A DNA stretch of 64,000 nucleotides, from NCBI RefSeq assembly GCF_003696285.1, contig NZ_RFFL01000001.1:402224-466223 (forward strand), read 5' to 3'. Numbering within the stretch: position 1 is the stretch's first letter; every line of letters begins with the position of its first letter. Positions 1 to 8,693 of this stretch are shown here, one piece after another. The translations under genes were made by a program, and so were the position numbers. The stretch comes from Stutzerimonas nitrititolerans. Its GTDB lineage: Bacteria > Pseudomonadota > Gammaproteobacteria > Pseudomonadales > Pseudomonadaceae. The notes beneath the pieces are model-generated. The model was given only the letters and a program-made list of their open reading frames with translations. It had not been told where the DNA came from and did no database searches.

Positions 1-187
1 CGGTTCACAGAGCGCGGCTCTTCTCGTCAGGGAAAGTGCCGCAGTATACGGAAAGCGCAGGAGGGGCTGAAGGTCTGCGAGTCACTCCTGACGAACAGCA
101 GCTGACTTAGGAGCTGCCGCCCACGAAACGGCAACCGGCTCTGGGCTGTTGTAGAATGCCCACCTTCTTTGCCATGGGAGCTGCGCC
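1..187. other. intergenic DNA upstream of serB
   Basis: No gene is visible in this left edge. It is presumably the serB leader and promoter region. A TAGAAT hexamer at 151-156 could be a -10 element, but no good -35 lies 16-18 bases upstream, so I do not call a promoter. A GGGAG stretch ends about 10 bases before the TTG start of serB. Confidence 0.4.
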
Positions 188-1402
188 TTGCGCGAAATCG
201 TCCTGATCAATATCACCGGGGAAGACCGTCCCGGCCTGACGGCCGCCATCACCGGCGTGCTGGCGCAGGGCGGTGTGAGCATTCTCGACATCGGCCAGGC
301 AGTGATCCACGACACCCTGTCGTTCGGCATCCTGGTGGAAATCCCCGACACCGAGCGCGCCTCGTCGGTACTCAAGGACGTGCTGTTCATGGGGTACAAG
401 CACGACCAGCAGGTGCGTTTCACGCCGGTCGCCGAAGCCGACTACCAGCAGTGGGTGGCCGGCCAGGGCAAGGCGCGGCACATCGTGACGCTGCTGACCC
501 GCAAGGTCACCGCCGAACAGTTGCAGCGCGTGAGCTCCATCACCGCCAAGTACGGCCTGAACATCGACCACATCGATCGCCTGTCCGGGCGCATGCCGCT
601 GGACATGCCGGAAGAGCTGGGCAAGGGCTGCATCGAGTTTTCGGTGCGCGGCGAGCCGGCCGATACCGCGGCGCTGCGCGAGGAGTTTCTCAGCGTTGCC
701 CAGGAGCTGAATGTCGACATCGCCTTCCAGCGCGACTCGGTGTTCCGCCGCAACCGGCGCCTGGCGGTGTTCGACATGGACTCGACGCTTATTGAGGCGG
801 AGGTCATCGACGAGCTGGCCAAGGCGGCGGGCGTGGGCGAGCAGGTTTCCGAGATCACCGAGCGTGCCATGCGTGGCGAGCTGGATTTCCGTGCCAGCTT
901 CAAGGAGCGCCTGGCGCTGCTCAAGGGATTGCCGGAAAGCGTGTTGGCCGAGGTCGGCGCCAGCCTGCGACTGACCGAGGGGGCCGAGCTGCTGTTCGCC
1001 GAGCTCAAGCGCCTGGGCTACAAGACCGCGATTCTGTCGGGCGGCTTCAGTTATTTTGCGCGGCAGTTGCAAGATAAGCTGGGCATCGATTACGTCTTCG
1101 CCAATGAGCTCGAAATCGTCGATGGGCGGCTGACCGGCGTGGCGGTGGAGCCCATCGTCGACGCCCAGCGCAAGGCGGATCTGTTACGCGAACTGGCGCA
1201 GAAGGAAGGCCTGCGGCTGGAGCAGACCATCGCCGTCGGCGATGGTGCCAACGATCTGCCGATGCTCGGCCTGGCCGGCCTCGGCGTCGCCTTCCGCGCC
1301 AAGCCGCTGGTCAAGCAGTCGGCCAAACAGGCCATCTCCACCCTGGGTCTGGACGGGATTCTCTACCTGTTGGGGTTCCGCGACCGGGAAGGGACGGAGT
1401 AA
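188..1402 (+). CDS. serB: phosphoserine phosphatase SerB
   Basis: Cytoplasmic enzyme that hydrolyses L-3-phosphoserine to serine, the last step of serine synthesis. The 404-residue product has the pseudomonad layout: two N-terminal ACT-type regulatory regions (about residues 1-175) and a C-terminal HAD phosphatase domain. The HAD nucleophile motif FDMDST carries Asp196 and Asp198, and a second HAD motif, GDGANDLPM, lies near residue 350. The start is a TTG at 188 preceded by a GGGAG ribosome binding site; no in-frame ATG upstream fits better. It converges with the zinc dehydrogenase and is followed by a long hairpin and a MITE-like element. In P. aeruginosa serB also neighbours fimX, which supports the call. 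Confidence 0.96.
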   Translation: MREIVLINITGEDRPGLTAAITGVLAQGGVSILDIGQAVIHDTLSFGILVEIPDTERASSVLKDVLFMGYKHDQQVRFTPVAEADYQQWVAGQGKARHIVTLLTRKVTAEQLQRVSSITAKYGLNIDHIDRLSGRMPLDMPEELGKGCIEFSVRGEPADTAALREEFLSVAQELNVDIAFQRDSVFRRNRRLAVFDMDSTLIEAEVIDELAKAAGVGEQVSEITERAMRGELDFRASFKERLALLKGLPESVLAEVGASLRLTEGAELLFAELKRLGYKTAILSGGFSYFARQLQDKLGIDYVFANELEIVDGRLTGVAVEPIVDAQRKADLLRELAQKEGLRLEQTIAVGDGANDLPMLGLAGLGVAFRAKPLVKQSAKQAISTLGLDGILYLLGFRDREGTE

Positions 1403-1404
1403 AA

Positions 1405-1467
1405 CCGATAAAGGCGCTGTAGGCTCGACGCCATGCGGTGTCGTCCAGCCTTCAGCGCTTTTATCGG
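1405..1467 (+). terminator. long hairpin downstream of serB
   Basis: Nested inverted repeats start just after the serB stop. CCGATAAA (1405-1412) pairs with TTTATCGG (1460-1467), GCGCTG (1414-1419) with CAGCGC (1453-1458), AGGCT with AGCCT, and CGAC with GTCG inside. There is no strong T-run after it, so it may act as an mRNA-end stabiliser or a bidirectional terminator. The GCGCTG-AGGCT arm resembles the hairpin repeats at 13987 and 20261. Confidence 0.6.
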
Positions 1468-1482
1468 CTCCTCGTCATTTAG

Positions 1483-1621
1483 CAGGCCGTTGAAAAACTA
1501 CCTGCGTTGGCGAGACTGCGTTAAAAACAGCCTCAAAATGCTCATTTAGAACACTAAACTGCGCTTTTTCGGCCGTTTTTGCCTTGTCTTGCCTGCCTCG
1601 CCTACGCTTTTCAACGGCCTG
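1483..1621. mobile_element. 139-bp MITE-like element with 14-bp terminal inverted repeats
   Basis: The element begins CAGGCCGTTGAAAA (1483-1496) and ends with the exact reverse complement TTTTCAACGGCCTG (1608-1621). It is flanked on both sides by TTAG (1479-1482 and 1622-1625), as expected of a 4-bp target-site duplication. It contains no open reading frame of note, and its interior is a loose palindrome centred near 1550. The right TTAG supplies the TAA stop of the convergent dehydrogenase gene, so the insertion lies immediately beyond that stop and leaves the protein intact. No transposase is present in the window, so it would have been moved in trans. The family name is unknown to me. Confidence 0.75.
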
Positions 1622-2698
1622 TTAGGGCTTGATCGCCACCTTCAACACGCCATCGCGCTGGTTGGCGAACAGGTCGTAGGCCTCGGTGATGGCGTCCAGC
1701 TTGTACTGGTGGGTGACCAGCGCGCCGAAGTCGACGCGGCCGGAGGCGACGACATTGAGCAGGCGCCGCATGCGTTCCTTGCCGCCGGGGCATAGCGAGG
1801 TGATGATCCTGTGATCGCCGAGGCCGGCATGCAGGGCGCCCAGCGGAATCTTCAGGTCCTGGGAGTAGACGCCCAGGCTCGACAGCGTGCCCCCGGGCTT
1901 GAGTACGCGCAGCGCCTGCTCGAAGGTGGTCTGGGTGCCCAGTGCCTCGATTGCCGCATCCACGCCGCGACCGCCGGTGATCTTGAGGATTTCCTCGACC
2001 ACGTCCACATCGCGGAAATTCAGCGTCACGTCGGCCCCCATCTGCCGGGAGATAGCCAGGCGTTCCTCGACCCCGTCGACGACGATGATGCAGCTGGCGC
2101 CACGCAGCTTGGCACCAGCCGTCGCGCAGAGTCCGATCGGACCTTGGGCGAATATCGCGACGATGTCGCCGATCCTGATGTCGGCTTTTTCCGCGCCGCC
2201 AAAACCGGTGGACATGATGTCGGGGCACATCAGCACCTGTTCGTCCGTCAGGCCGTGCGGTACCGGCGCCAGGTTCGCCTGGGCATCCGGTACCAGCACG
2301 TATTCGGCCTGGGTCCCGTCGATGGTATTGCCGAAGCGCCAGCCGCCCATCGGCTTGTAACCGTGGCAGCTGCAGGCGCCGCCATCCTGGGAGGCAACGC
2401 CGTCCTGGCAGGCGTAGGAGGTGAAGCTGGGACAGATGGCGCCGGCGATCACGCGCTGGCCTTCCTGGTAGCCCTGCACGTTGCTGCCGAGCTTCTCGAT
2501 GATGCCCACCGGTTCGTGACCGATGGTCAGGCCTGCCGCCACCGGGTACTCACCCTTGAGGATGTGCACGTCGGTGCCGCAGATGGTGGTCGTGGTGATG
2601 TGCAGCAGCGCGTCGTTGGGGCCGATCTCGGGGATGGGCTTGTCCTGTAGCTCGATTCTGCCGGGTTCGACGAACACGGCGGCTTTCATCATGGCCAT
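1622..2698 (-). CDS. zinc-dependent alcohol dehydrogenase
   Basis: Medium-chain dehydrogenase/reductase of 358 residues. The N-terminal catalytic half has CGTDVHI (catalytic zinc Cys and following motif) and the GHEPVG motif with the zinc-binding His-Glu. The middle is a Rossmann NAD(P)-binding fold. The motif LCPGG near residue 300 and the overall spacing resemble the secondary-alcohol (isopropanol) dehydrogenase branch, so a short-chain secondary alcohol or aldehyde is the likely substrate; this is inference. The start at 2698 (MAMMKAAVF) has an AGGAA ribosome binding site six bases upstream. An extra Cys-rich stretch (residues about 100-125, with CSCHG) is notable. The stop codon abuts the MITE-like element. 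Confidence 0.85.
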   Translation of the reverse strand: MAMMKAAVFVEPGRIELQDKPIPEIGPNDALLHITTTTICGTDVHILKGEYPVAAGLTIGHEPVGIIEKLGSNVQGYQEGQRVIAGAICPSFTSYACQDGVASQDGGACSCHGYKPMGGWRFGNTIDGTQAEYVLVPDAQANLAPVPHGLTDEQVLMCPDIMSTGFGGAEKADIRIGDIVAIFAQGPIGLCATAGAKLRGASCIIVVDGVEERLAISRQMGADVTLNFRDVDVVEEILKITGGRGVDAAIEALGTQTTFEQALRVLKPGGTLSSLGVYSQDLKIPLGALHAGLGDHRIITSLCPGGKERMRRLLNVVASGRVDFGALVTHQYKLDAITEAYDLFANQRDGVLKVAIKP

Positions 2699-2796
2699 GG
2701 GGATGTTCCTCGTGTGTCGGAACATCCACTCTAGACCCGTGGGGAAAGCCGGGGATGACGCCGGTCAATTCCTGAGCAGGTGTGCGGCGCCGGCGC

Positions 2797-4863
2797 TTAC
2801 CCTTCGTCGGAAGAGAAGTCGTAGTCCATCGACTGGCTGGGCCCTTGCAGATACTGGCCCTGGATGTAGCCGACACCCGCCTGCCAGAGGGTGGCGAGCA
2901 CGGTGGCGCTGTCGACGAACGGCACGATGCTGAGTTTGTTCTGCTCGTGCAGGCTGGCGAGCAGCTGCTTGAGAGCATCCTGCTGCTCGGGGCGAGACAG
3001 GTCCTGAGTGTAGGAACCGTCGATCTTGATGAACTCGACGTTCAGGTGCCTGAGCGTGTTGAGTGGGTTCAGCGCGCAGCCGAACTGGCTCAGGGCGGTA
3101 CGGCAGCCCAGCGCCTTGAGGCCCTGCATCAGCACTTTGGCCTGCTTCAAGTAGGCGACGGCGTCGCCTTCGTTGAGCTGGAACACCAGGGCATCGGGCG
3201 GCAGGCGCGACGCTTTCAGGGCGACGCCGAGCCAGGGCAGCAGCCCGGCATCCTGCAGGCTGGCGCTCGACAGATGCAGGAACAGATGAGTGCCATGGCC
3301 CTTGCTGCGGTGCTCGGCCAGCAATTTGATGGAGTTGAGCAGGACCCATCGGTCGATCCTGGTGGCGAGGCCGGCCTGCTTGGCGACCTCGAGGAACTCG
3401 CCGGGCGGTACCTCCACGCCCTGTGGGTCGACCAGGCGCAGCAGCACCTCGTAGTGCTCCTGACTGTCGCCGCGCAGGCTGATGATCGGCTGGAACAGCA
3501 GGCGGAAACTGTTCTGCTCCAGCGCCTGCTGCAGCATGGCCAGCACGTCGCCACGGCTGGCCGCGGCGGCCAGTTCGTCGGCCGGGTTGTAGATGTTCAG
3601 CCCGTTGCCGTCGGCGATGTCCTCGGCGCAGCGGTGGGCGCGGTCGATGACGTCGCGGGCCTTGGCCGTCTGCTCGTCGAGTGCGGCGACGCCGATGCTC
3701 AGGGTGGTCTGCACGGTGCGCCCGGCGATCTCGAACAGATGCCCTTCGACCTTGTGCAGCAGGTCCTTGAGCTGCTGCTCGCATTGCTGCGCTGTCACGT
3801 CGCTCAGCAAGGCGGCGAAGGCGTCGTCGCCGAAGCGCGCCAGCTGGGCCGTCGCCGGGAAATGCCCGCGCAGCAGGTTGGCCAGTTCGGCCAGCAGGCG
3901 ATCGGAATCGCCGAGGCCGAGGTCGGCCTGCAGGCTGGCGAAACGGTCTACGCGGATGTAGGCCAGGCTGGCGCCCTGTCCGGCATTGACCGCACGCTCG
4001 ACCGCGGCATCAAGCAGTTCCAGGAAATGATTGCGGTTGTGCAGGCCGGTGACCGTGTCCTGGCTGCTGATTTCGCGCAGCTTCTCCAGTTCGGCGTTGT
4101 CGCTCTCGGCGCGGATCACCACCTGTATGCAGGGCTCGCCGTCGTAGCTGGCGGGCGAGAAGTTCATCCGCGCCTTGAAGCTGCTGCCGTCGGTGCGAAC
4201 GCCGCTGCAGACCAGCTCCGAAGTGCCCTGCAGGGTCTGGTAGTTCTTCAGGAAACCCTTGAAATTGCCCTGGTCGCAGGAGGCGATCAGGTCGATCATC
4301 GGCATGCCTTCCAGCTCGTCGACATCCTCGTAGCCGAACAGCTCGAGGTAGGCGCGGTTGGCGTAGATATGCATGCCGTCATGCACGTAGGCGATGGCAT
4401 CCACCGAGCTTTCCAGGAGCAGGTGGCAACGCTTTTCGGCTTCACGCAGCGCCACCTCGGCGGAGCGCCGTGCGCGACGCTCTTCCAGGTTCGCCAGCTC
4501 CCGGTTGGCCACCAGGATCAGCCACTCGTCCTCGCCCTGCGGCAAGGCACCCTGGGCGCCCAGCGCCAGGGCTTCGGTGATGGCGTCGACATCGTTGCCG
4601 GCGATCAGCTGGATGACCGGGATGTCCTTGGCCTGACGCCGAATCGCGCCGATGGCTTCGCTGGGGTCGAGGTTCTCGCTGCTGGGCGCGCTGATCAGCA
4701 GGTCCCAGGTCTGCAGCAGCGCATCGGTCAGATCCTCGCTGGACGTGATCCGGTGTACGCGCGTGGCTTGTCCGGCGTTGCGAAACAAGCTGACCAAACG
4801 CTCGGCTTCGTTCTGCGAGTCTTCAAGAATGAGCAGACGTATGGTTTTTCTTTGGACGGCCAT
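2797..4863 (-). CDS. fimX: FimX, degenerate GGDEF-EAL c-di-GMP receptor
   Basis: In P. aeruginosa FimX binds c-di-GMP at one cell pole and drives type IV pilus assembly and twitching. The 688-residue product has the FimX order: N-terminal receiver-like domain (1-130), PAS domain (about 150-260), GGDEF domain (about 265-420) and EAL domain (about 430-680). Both signature motifs are degenerate as in FimX: the cyclase motif reads GDDAF and the EAL motif reads EVL, so it should bind c-di-GMP without making or cleaving it. The start follows from family length (about 690 residues). The serB-fimX-PilZ-like-psd neighbourhood matches P. aeruginosa. It lies 64 bases after the PilZ-like gene on the same strand and may be cotranscribed. 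Confidence 0.92.
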   Translation of the reverse strand: MAVQRKTIRLLILEDSQNEAERLVSLFRNAGQATRVHRITSSEDLTDALLQTWDLLISAPSSENLDPSEAIGAIRRQAKDIPVIQLIAGNDVDAITEALALGAQGALPQGEDEWLILVANRELANLEERRARRSAEVALREAEKRCHLLLESSVDAIAYVHDGMHIYANRAYLELFGYEDVDELEGMPMIDLIASCDQGNFKGFLKNYQTLQGTSELVCSGVRTDGSSFKARMNFSPASYDGEPCIQVVIRAESDNAELEKLREISSQDTVTGLHNRNHFLELLDAAVERAVNAGQGASLAYIRVDRFASLQADLGLGDSDRLLAELANLLRGHFPATAQLARFGDDAFAALLSDVTAQQCEQQLKDLLHKVEGHLFEIAGRTVQTTLSIGVAALDEQTAKARDVIDRAHRCAEDIADGNGLNIYNPADELAAAASRGDVLAMLQQALEQNSFRLLFQPIISLRGDSQEHYEVLLRLVDPQGVEVPPGEFLEVAKQAGLATRIDRWVLLNSIKLLAEHRSKGHGTHLFLHLSSASLQDAGLLPWLGVALKASRLPPDALVFQLNEGDAVAYLKQAKVLMQGLKALGCRTALSQFGCALNPLNTLRHLNVEFIKIDGSYTQDLSRPEQQDALKQLLASLHEQNKLSIVPFVDSATVLATLWQAGVGYIQGQYLQGPSQSMDYDFSSDEG

Positions 4864-4927
4864 GGCAGCAGCTTTGGAACGCGCCCCAGAGGGGAGCGAA
4901 GGCTAGAAAAAGAGGAGAGCCCGCAAT

Positions 4928-6745
4928 CTACAGCGACTTCCAGAGGGAGTCAAAATCTTCGGCCCCGCCCACCGTCCGGTATTGTTGCGCTGTGATAGAG
5001 GTCTCCTGGACGGCCTCTGGCTGCCCGACCAGGCGGTATTCGAACTGGTTGTAGTTGCCGATGCTGGCCTGGCGTCGATGCAGGAGCGCGCGGTGTTCCT
5101 CGCCGTTCTGATTGATCTGCACCTTGTGTCCTTCCTGGAAGGGCAGTCCCGGTGCGATGAGCGTGGCGGGACGGGAAATGGCGCTGATTTCGGGTAGCAG
5201 CAAGGCGCGCAGGTACTCGCTGCCCTGCGTCTGCTTGCGCAGCAGGCGCAGGCCGCAGGGCTGGGCATTGGGCGCGATCAGCTCGACACCCATCTGTGGG
5301 GCGCCGCCGCGTACCTGGCGAATCCAGCGCACCACCGCGACGCTCCAGTCCTGCCGGTCGCCTTCCTGCAGGCCGAGCAGCTCGCCGGCCTGCAGCTGTC
5401 CCGGCATGTCCGGGGGGCAGGCCAGGCAGAAACCGCCCGGGCTGTGGTTGATCAGTTCCGCCTCATGGGTCGGGAAAGCGGGCTCGGCATCGCCTGGCGC
5501 AGGCTCCTGTGACCGTGAGCGGACGAACTCGATCTTGTCGCTGGGCAGCGGGCCGTCATCGGACAGGGTCTGGGCGTCGAACGCCGTGGCCCAGACGTCC
5601 GGGGCGGCATTGTTGAGCTTGAACACGGCGCTGGTCGGCGTTCCCGGCAGTTGCAGCAGCTCGTTGAACGGGCGCTGGCCGGCCAGGTAGTAATGCAGCG
5701 CGGTCATGCCGACGCACAGTCGCAGGCGGCCCTGGGCGGGCAGGCGCTGGAAGCTGCGTTCGGAAATGCCGCCCCAGGCCATGTCGAGATGGCGCAGCAG
5801 GTCGCGGCTCAGCTGGTCGGCGCCAGGCAGAGGCGTCGGGCCGGGCGTCTCCGCTGTGCGCAGCAGATGTTCGCTGATGGCCGATGACAGGAAACGCGTG
5901 TCGATCCCCAGCAGCGGTCGTTGATTCTTCTGTTGCAGCAACGTCCGGTAGCGTGGCGGCCCGTCGATCTGTGGCGCGACGGCGAACAGCGAGGCCGAAT
6001 CGCTCGGCACCTGCACGCTGACCAGCGAAACCCAGCCTTCCAGGGCTCCGGCCAGTTGCCCGATGTGTTGCTGGCGCAGCTGGTTGCTGCGGGCACAACC
6101 GAGCATCAGCGCGGCCAGGTAGCTCTGCTCGACGCTCAGGCCGGGTGCATGGCGGGCCAGCTCGTCGCGCACCAGCGTGCGCTGCAGGGCGCGCTCGGCG
6201 GCGATGCTGTAGAGCTGGTGCAGCTCCAGCCAGAGCCCCTCGGGCGTCGGGCTGTACAGTTGGCAGGCACGCACCAGCATCGCGCGCAGGCTCTGGATCG
6301 ACCGCTGCAGGGCGACGGTGAGCAGTTGCGGAGGGTCGTCGGAGTGCTGCGCAACCAGCTGCACGACGATCAGTTTGTAGCCCATCGCCAGATGGTTCTG
6401 CAGCGCCTGGCAAAGCGCCAGGGTCTTGCGGGGCCGCTCGCTGAGCACGATGGGCTGGTTGAGAAAGTGGCGCTCCAGCTGCCCGCAGACGAAGTCGATC
6501 TCCGGGCGCAGTTTCTCCAGCAGATGCACGCGTTTTCGCGCATCGATGCTCAGGCGATTGAGCTCGATCATCGCCTGGTAGAGACGCCGCGCCGTCTCGC
6601 CGAGATTGGCCTTGGGCAGCGCGGCGAGCCAGCGTTCGAGGTCGCGAACGTTGGGCTCGCAGAACGACAGCGTTTGGCAATCCGGTGTGGGCACACGCAA
6701 CAGCAGCGGTTGGCTGAGACTTTCCAACAGGTAACTCCGCGACAT
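4928..6745 (-). CDS. large protein with C-terminal PilZ-like domain
   Basis: A 605-residue cytoplasmic protein with no signal peptide or clear membrane segments. Most of the N-terminal 450 residues is helical and Leu/Arg/Gln-rich and I do not recognise a domain. Residues about 440-520 look like a PilZ domain: an [N/D]-x-S-x-x-G motif appears as NHSPGG, followed by the expected beta-rich stretch ending in a GVELI strand. That suggests c-di-GMP binding, although a clear RxxxR arm is not evident. It lies between psd and fimX on the same strand, as in P. aeruginosa, which hints at a link with FimX. An inverted repeat lies upstream of the start. Function is unassigned. Confidence 0.75.
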   Translation of the reverse strand: MSRSYLLESLSQPLLLRVPTPDCQTLSFCEPNVRDLERWLAALPKANLGETARRLYQAMIELNRLSIDARKRVHLLEKLRPEIDFVCGQLERHFLNQPIVLSERPRKTLALCQALQNHLAMGYKLIVVQLVAQHSDDPPQLLTVALQRSIQSLRAMLVRACQLYSPTPEGLWLELHQLYSIAAERALQRTLVRDELARHAPGLSVEQSYLAALMLGCARSNQLRQQHIGQLAGALEGWVSLVSVQVPSDSASLFAVAPQIDGPPRYRTLLQQKNQRPLLGIDTRFLSSAISEHLLRTAETPGPTPLPGADQLSRDLLRHLDMAWGGISERSFQRLPAQGRLRLCVGMTALHYYLAGQRPFNELLQLPGTPTSAVFKLNNAAPDVWATAFDAQTLSDDGPLPSDKIEFVRSRSQEPAPGDAEPAFPTHEAELINHSPGGFCLACPPDMPGQLQAGELLGLQEGDRQDWSVAVVRWIRQVRGGAPQMGVELIAPNAQPCGLRLLRKQTQGSEYLRALLLPEISAISRPATLIAPGLPFQEGHKVQINQNGEEHRALLHRRQASIGNYNQFEYRLVGQPEAVQETSITAQQYRTVGGAEDFDSLWKSL

Positions 6746-6801
6746 GACGTCAGCGCCTCGGTCCGCTGGGGCCTCGGCAGGCTGTATCGATAGTCGTCAT
6801 C

Positions 6802-6834
6802 ATGATGGCACTATGAAATCACTGTTGCCATCAT
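6802..6834. promoter_or_regulatory. 9-bp inverted repeat upstream of the PilZ-like gene
   Basis: ATGATGGCA (6802-6810) and TGCCATCAT (6826-6834) form a perfect 9-bp dyad with a 15-base spacer, 57 bases upstream of the minus-strand start at 6745. The position suits an operator. I cannot match it to a known regulator. Confidence 0.35.
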
Positions 6835-6886
6835 AGCCGACTGACGCGAAGCAGCAATGCGTGGGGGACAGTCGGTCGCAGAAGGG

Positions 6887-6914
6887 CGCTGCCCGGAAGG
6901 GTACCGGCAGCGCA
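6887..6914 (-). terminator. hairpin downstream of psd
   Basis: GCGCTGCC near 6887 pairs with GGCAGCGC ending at 6914, about 20 bases beyond the minus-strand psd stop. There is no strong U-tract in either direction, so termination is only moderately supported. Confidence 0.45.
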
Positions 6915-6932
6915 TTTTGGCGGGGTGAGGCC

Positions 6933-7823
6933 TTACTCGTCGGGCGTCGCCGTGGCCTGCAGCGGTGCGTAGACCTGGCCCAGGCTCTCGCCCATGCAGA
7001 CTGGGCTCAGCGCCTTGAGCTGCTCTGCCCAGCGTACCTGCTCGGGGCCGAACAGCAGGATCACCGTCGAACCCAGCTTGAAGCGGCCCATCTCGGCACC
7101 CTTTTCCAGATGGATGGGCGCACGCGCGGCCTCGTCGTAGCGCAGGGTCTTCAGGGCACGCTTGGGCGGTGTGACCAGCCCGGCCCAGACGGTTTCGATG
7201 CTGGCGACGATCATCGCGCCCACCAGCACCATGGCCATCGGCCCGCGTTCGGTGTCGAACAGACAGACCACGCGCTCGTTGCGGGCGAAGAGTTCCGGTA
7301 CGCCCTCGGCGGTCACGGTGTTCACCGAGAAGATCCGCCCAGGCACGTAGACCATTTCACGCAGGGTGCCGGCCAGCGGCATGTGCACGCGGTGATAGTC
7401 CTTGGGCGACAGGTAGACGGTGGCGAAATCGCCGCCCATGAAGGGCGCCGCGCGTTCGTGGTCGCCGCCGAGCAGCTCCATCACGCTGTAGCTGTGGCCT
7501 TTGGCCTGGAAGATGCGGCCCTGTTCGATCCGGCCCAGTTGGCTGATGGCGCCGTCGCAGGGGTTGAGGATGGCGCCGGGGGTGGGGTCCAGCGGCCGCG
7601 CGCCTTCCTTCAGCGCACGGGTGAAGAAAGCATTGAAGTGTTCGTAGTCGGTGGGTTCCTCGATCCGCGCTTCGCGCATGTCGACACCGAAATGCCGTAC
7701 GAACCACTTGATGAAGGTGTTCTTCACCCAGGGCAACCGGCATTCGGCCAGGCAGCCGGCCAGGCGCGAGATCAGGTGGTGCGGAAGCAGGTACTGGCTG
7801 AGAACGAACAAGCGATCTTTCAT
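6933..7823 (-). CDS. psd: phosphatidylserine decarboxylase proenzyme
   Basis: Decarboxylates phosphatidylserine to phosphatidylethanolamine at the inner membrane. The 296-residue product carries the LGST motif near the C terminus (Ser252), where the proenzyme cleaves itself between Gly and Ser to create the pyruvoyl cofactor, leaving an alpha chain of about 45 residues. The start MKDRLF at 7823 gives the usual family length; longer in-frame readings run through rhdA in another frame and are rejected. It begins 11 bases after the rhdA stop, so the two are almost certainly cotranscribed, as in P. aeruginosa and Azotobacter relatives. Confidence 0.95.
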   Translation of the reverse strand: MKDRLFVLSQYLLPHHLISRLAGCLAECRLPWVKNTFIKWFVRHFGVDMREARIEEPTDYEHFNAFFTRALKEGARPLDPTPGAILNPCDGAISQLGRIEQGRIFQAKGHSYSVMELLGGDHERAAPFMGGDFATVYLSPKDYHRVHMPLAGTLREMVYVPGRIFSVNTVTAEGVPELFARNERVVCLFDTERGPMAMVLVGAMIVASIETVWAGLVTPPKRALKTLRYDEAARAPIHLEKGAEMGRFKLGSTVILLFGPEQVRWAEQLKALSPVCMGESLGQVYAPLQATATPDE

Positions 7824-7834
7824 GGATGAACCTT

Positions 7835-8650
7835 TCATTGCTGGATCGGCGTATCGGGCAGGTTGCCCCATTCGCCCCAGGAGCCGGCATAGCCTTTGAC
7901 GCGCGGATAGCCCAGGGCCTTGGCCAGCAGGTAGGTGAAGCCGGAGCGGTGATGCGTCTGGCAGTGAGTGATGATTTCCTTGTCGGCGCTGATGCCGAGT
8001 GCCTGCAGCCGCTCGGCGATGTCTTCGCGGATGCGCAGGGCGCGCTGCGGATCCATCGCCGCGGTCCATTCGAAGTTGATCGCGCCGGGCATGTGTCCGG
8101 CACGCGCGGCCAGGGCTTTCTCGCCACGGTATTCGGCGGGTGTGCGGGCATCCCAGATGGCCAGGTCCGCGGCGCCGAGGCGGCTTTCGATGTAGTCGCG
8201 GGTCGCGGTGGGCTCATCATGCAGCTCGAGCGCGACGGGCCCGCCGACGCTTTCCGGTCGCGCTTGCGACAGCGGCCGCTGTTCGGCCAGCCAGGCGTGC
8301 AGGCCGCCGTTGAGGTAGTGGTAATGCGGGTGGCCGATCACATCCAGCAGCCAGATGAAGCGTCCCGCCCAGCCGCCGCCTTCGTCGTCGTACACCACGT
8401 AGACCGCCTCGGGGCGGTGGCCGAGTGCACCGAAGAGGGCTTCCAGCTGCGCCTTGTCGGGCAGAAGGCCGGGCGCCGGCGACTGTCCCTTCTGGGTCTG
8501 CCTGGGGTCGACGAAGCGTGCGCCGGGCAAGTGGCCTTCGGCGTAACGCTGAGCGCTGGTCAGGTCGACGAGTATCAGTTCCGGCGCATCGAGGCGGTCA
8601 GCCAGATCGGCAGGCTCGATCACCAGCGGCAGGTCGGAGAAGGCGGACAT
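7835..8650 (-). CDS. rhdA: thiosulfate sulfurtransferase RhdA (rhodanese)
   Basis: Transfers sulfane sulfur from thiosulfate to cyanide or other acceptors. It is a 271-residue tandem-domain rhodanese: an inactive N-terminal domain (to about residue 125) and a catalytic C-terminal domain. The active-site loop reads CQTHHR with Cys230. This is the unusual loop known from Azotobacter vinelandii RhdA rather than the CRxGx[R/T] loop of most rhodaneses, and both length and Cys number match that enzyme. The start at 8650 (MSAFSD) gives this match. It sits between the HDOD gene (43 bases upstream) and psd. Confidence 0.95.
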   Translation of the reverse strand: MSAFSDLPLVIEPADLADRLDAPELILVDLTSAQRYAEGHLPGARFVDPRQTQKGQSPAPGLLPDKAQLEALFGALGHRPEAVYVVYDDEGGGWAGRFIWLLDVIGHPHYHYLNGGLHAWLAEQRPLSQARPESVGGPVALELHDEPTATRDYIESRLGAADLAIWDARTPAEYRGEKALAARAGHMPGAINFEWTAAMDPQRALRIREDIAERLQALGISADKEIITHCQTHHRSGFTYLLAKALGYPRVKGYAGSWGEWGNLPDTPIQQ

Positions 8651-8693
8651 GGTGGTCTCGGCAACGTTCAAAAGGCGGAGTCTAGCGAAAAAC

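Noticed and set aside
2782..4995. 737-codon open frame on the plus strand opposite fimX
   Set aside because: Shadow of the FimX coding strand; Gln/Val/Ala-rich, no domain.
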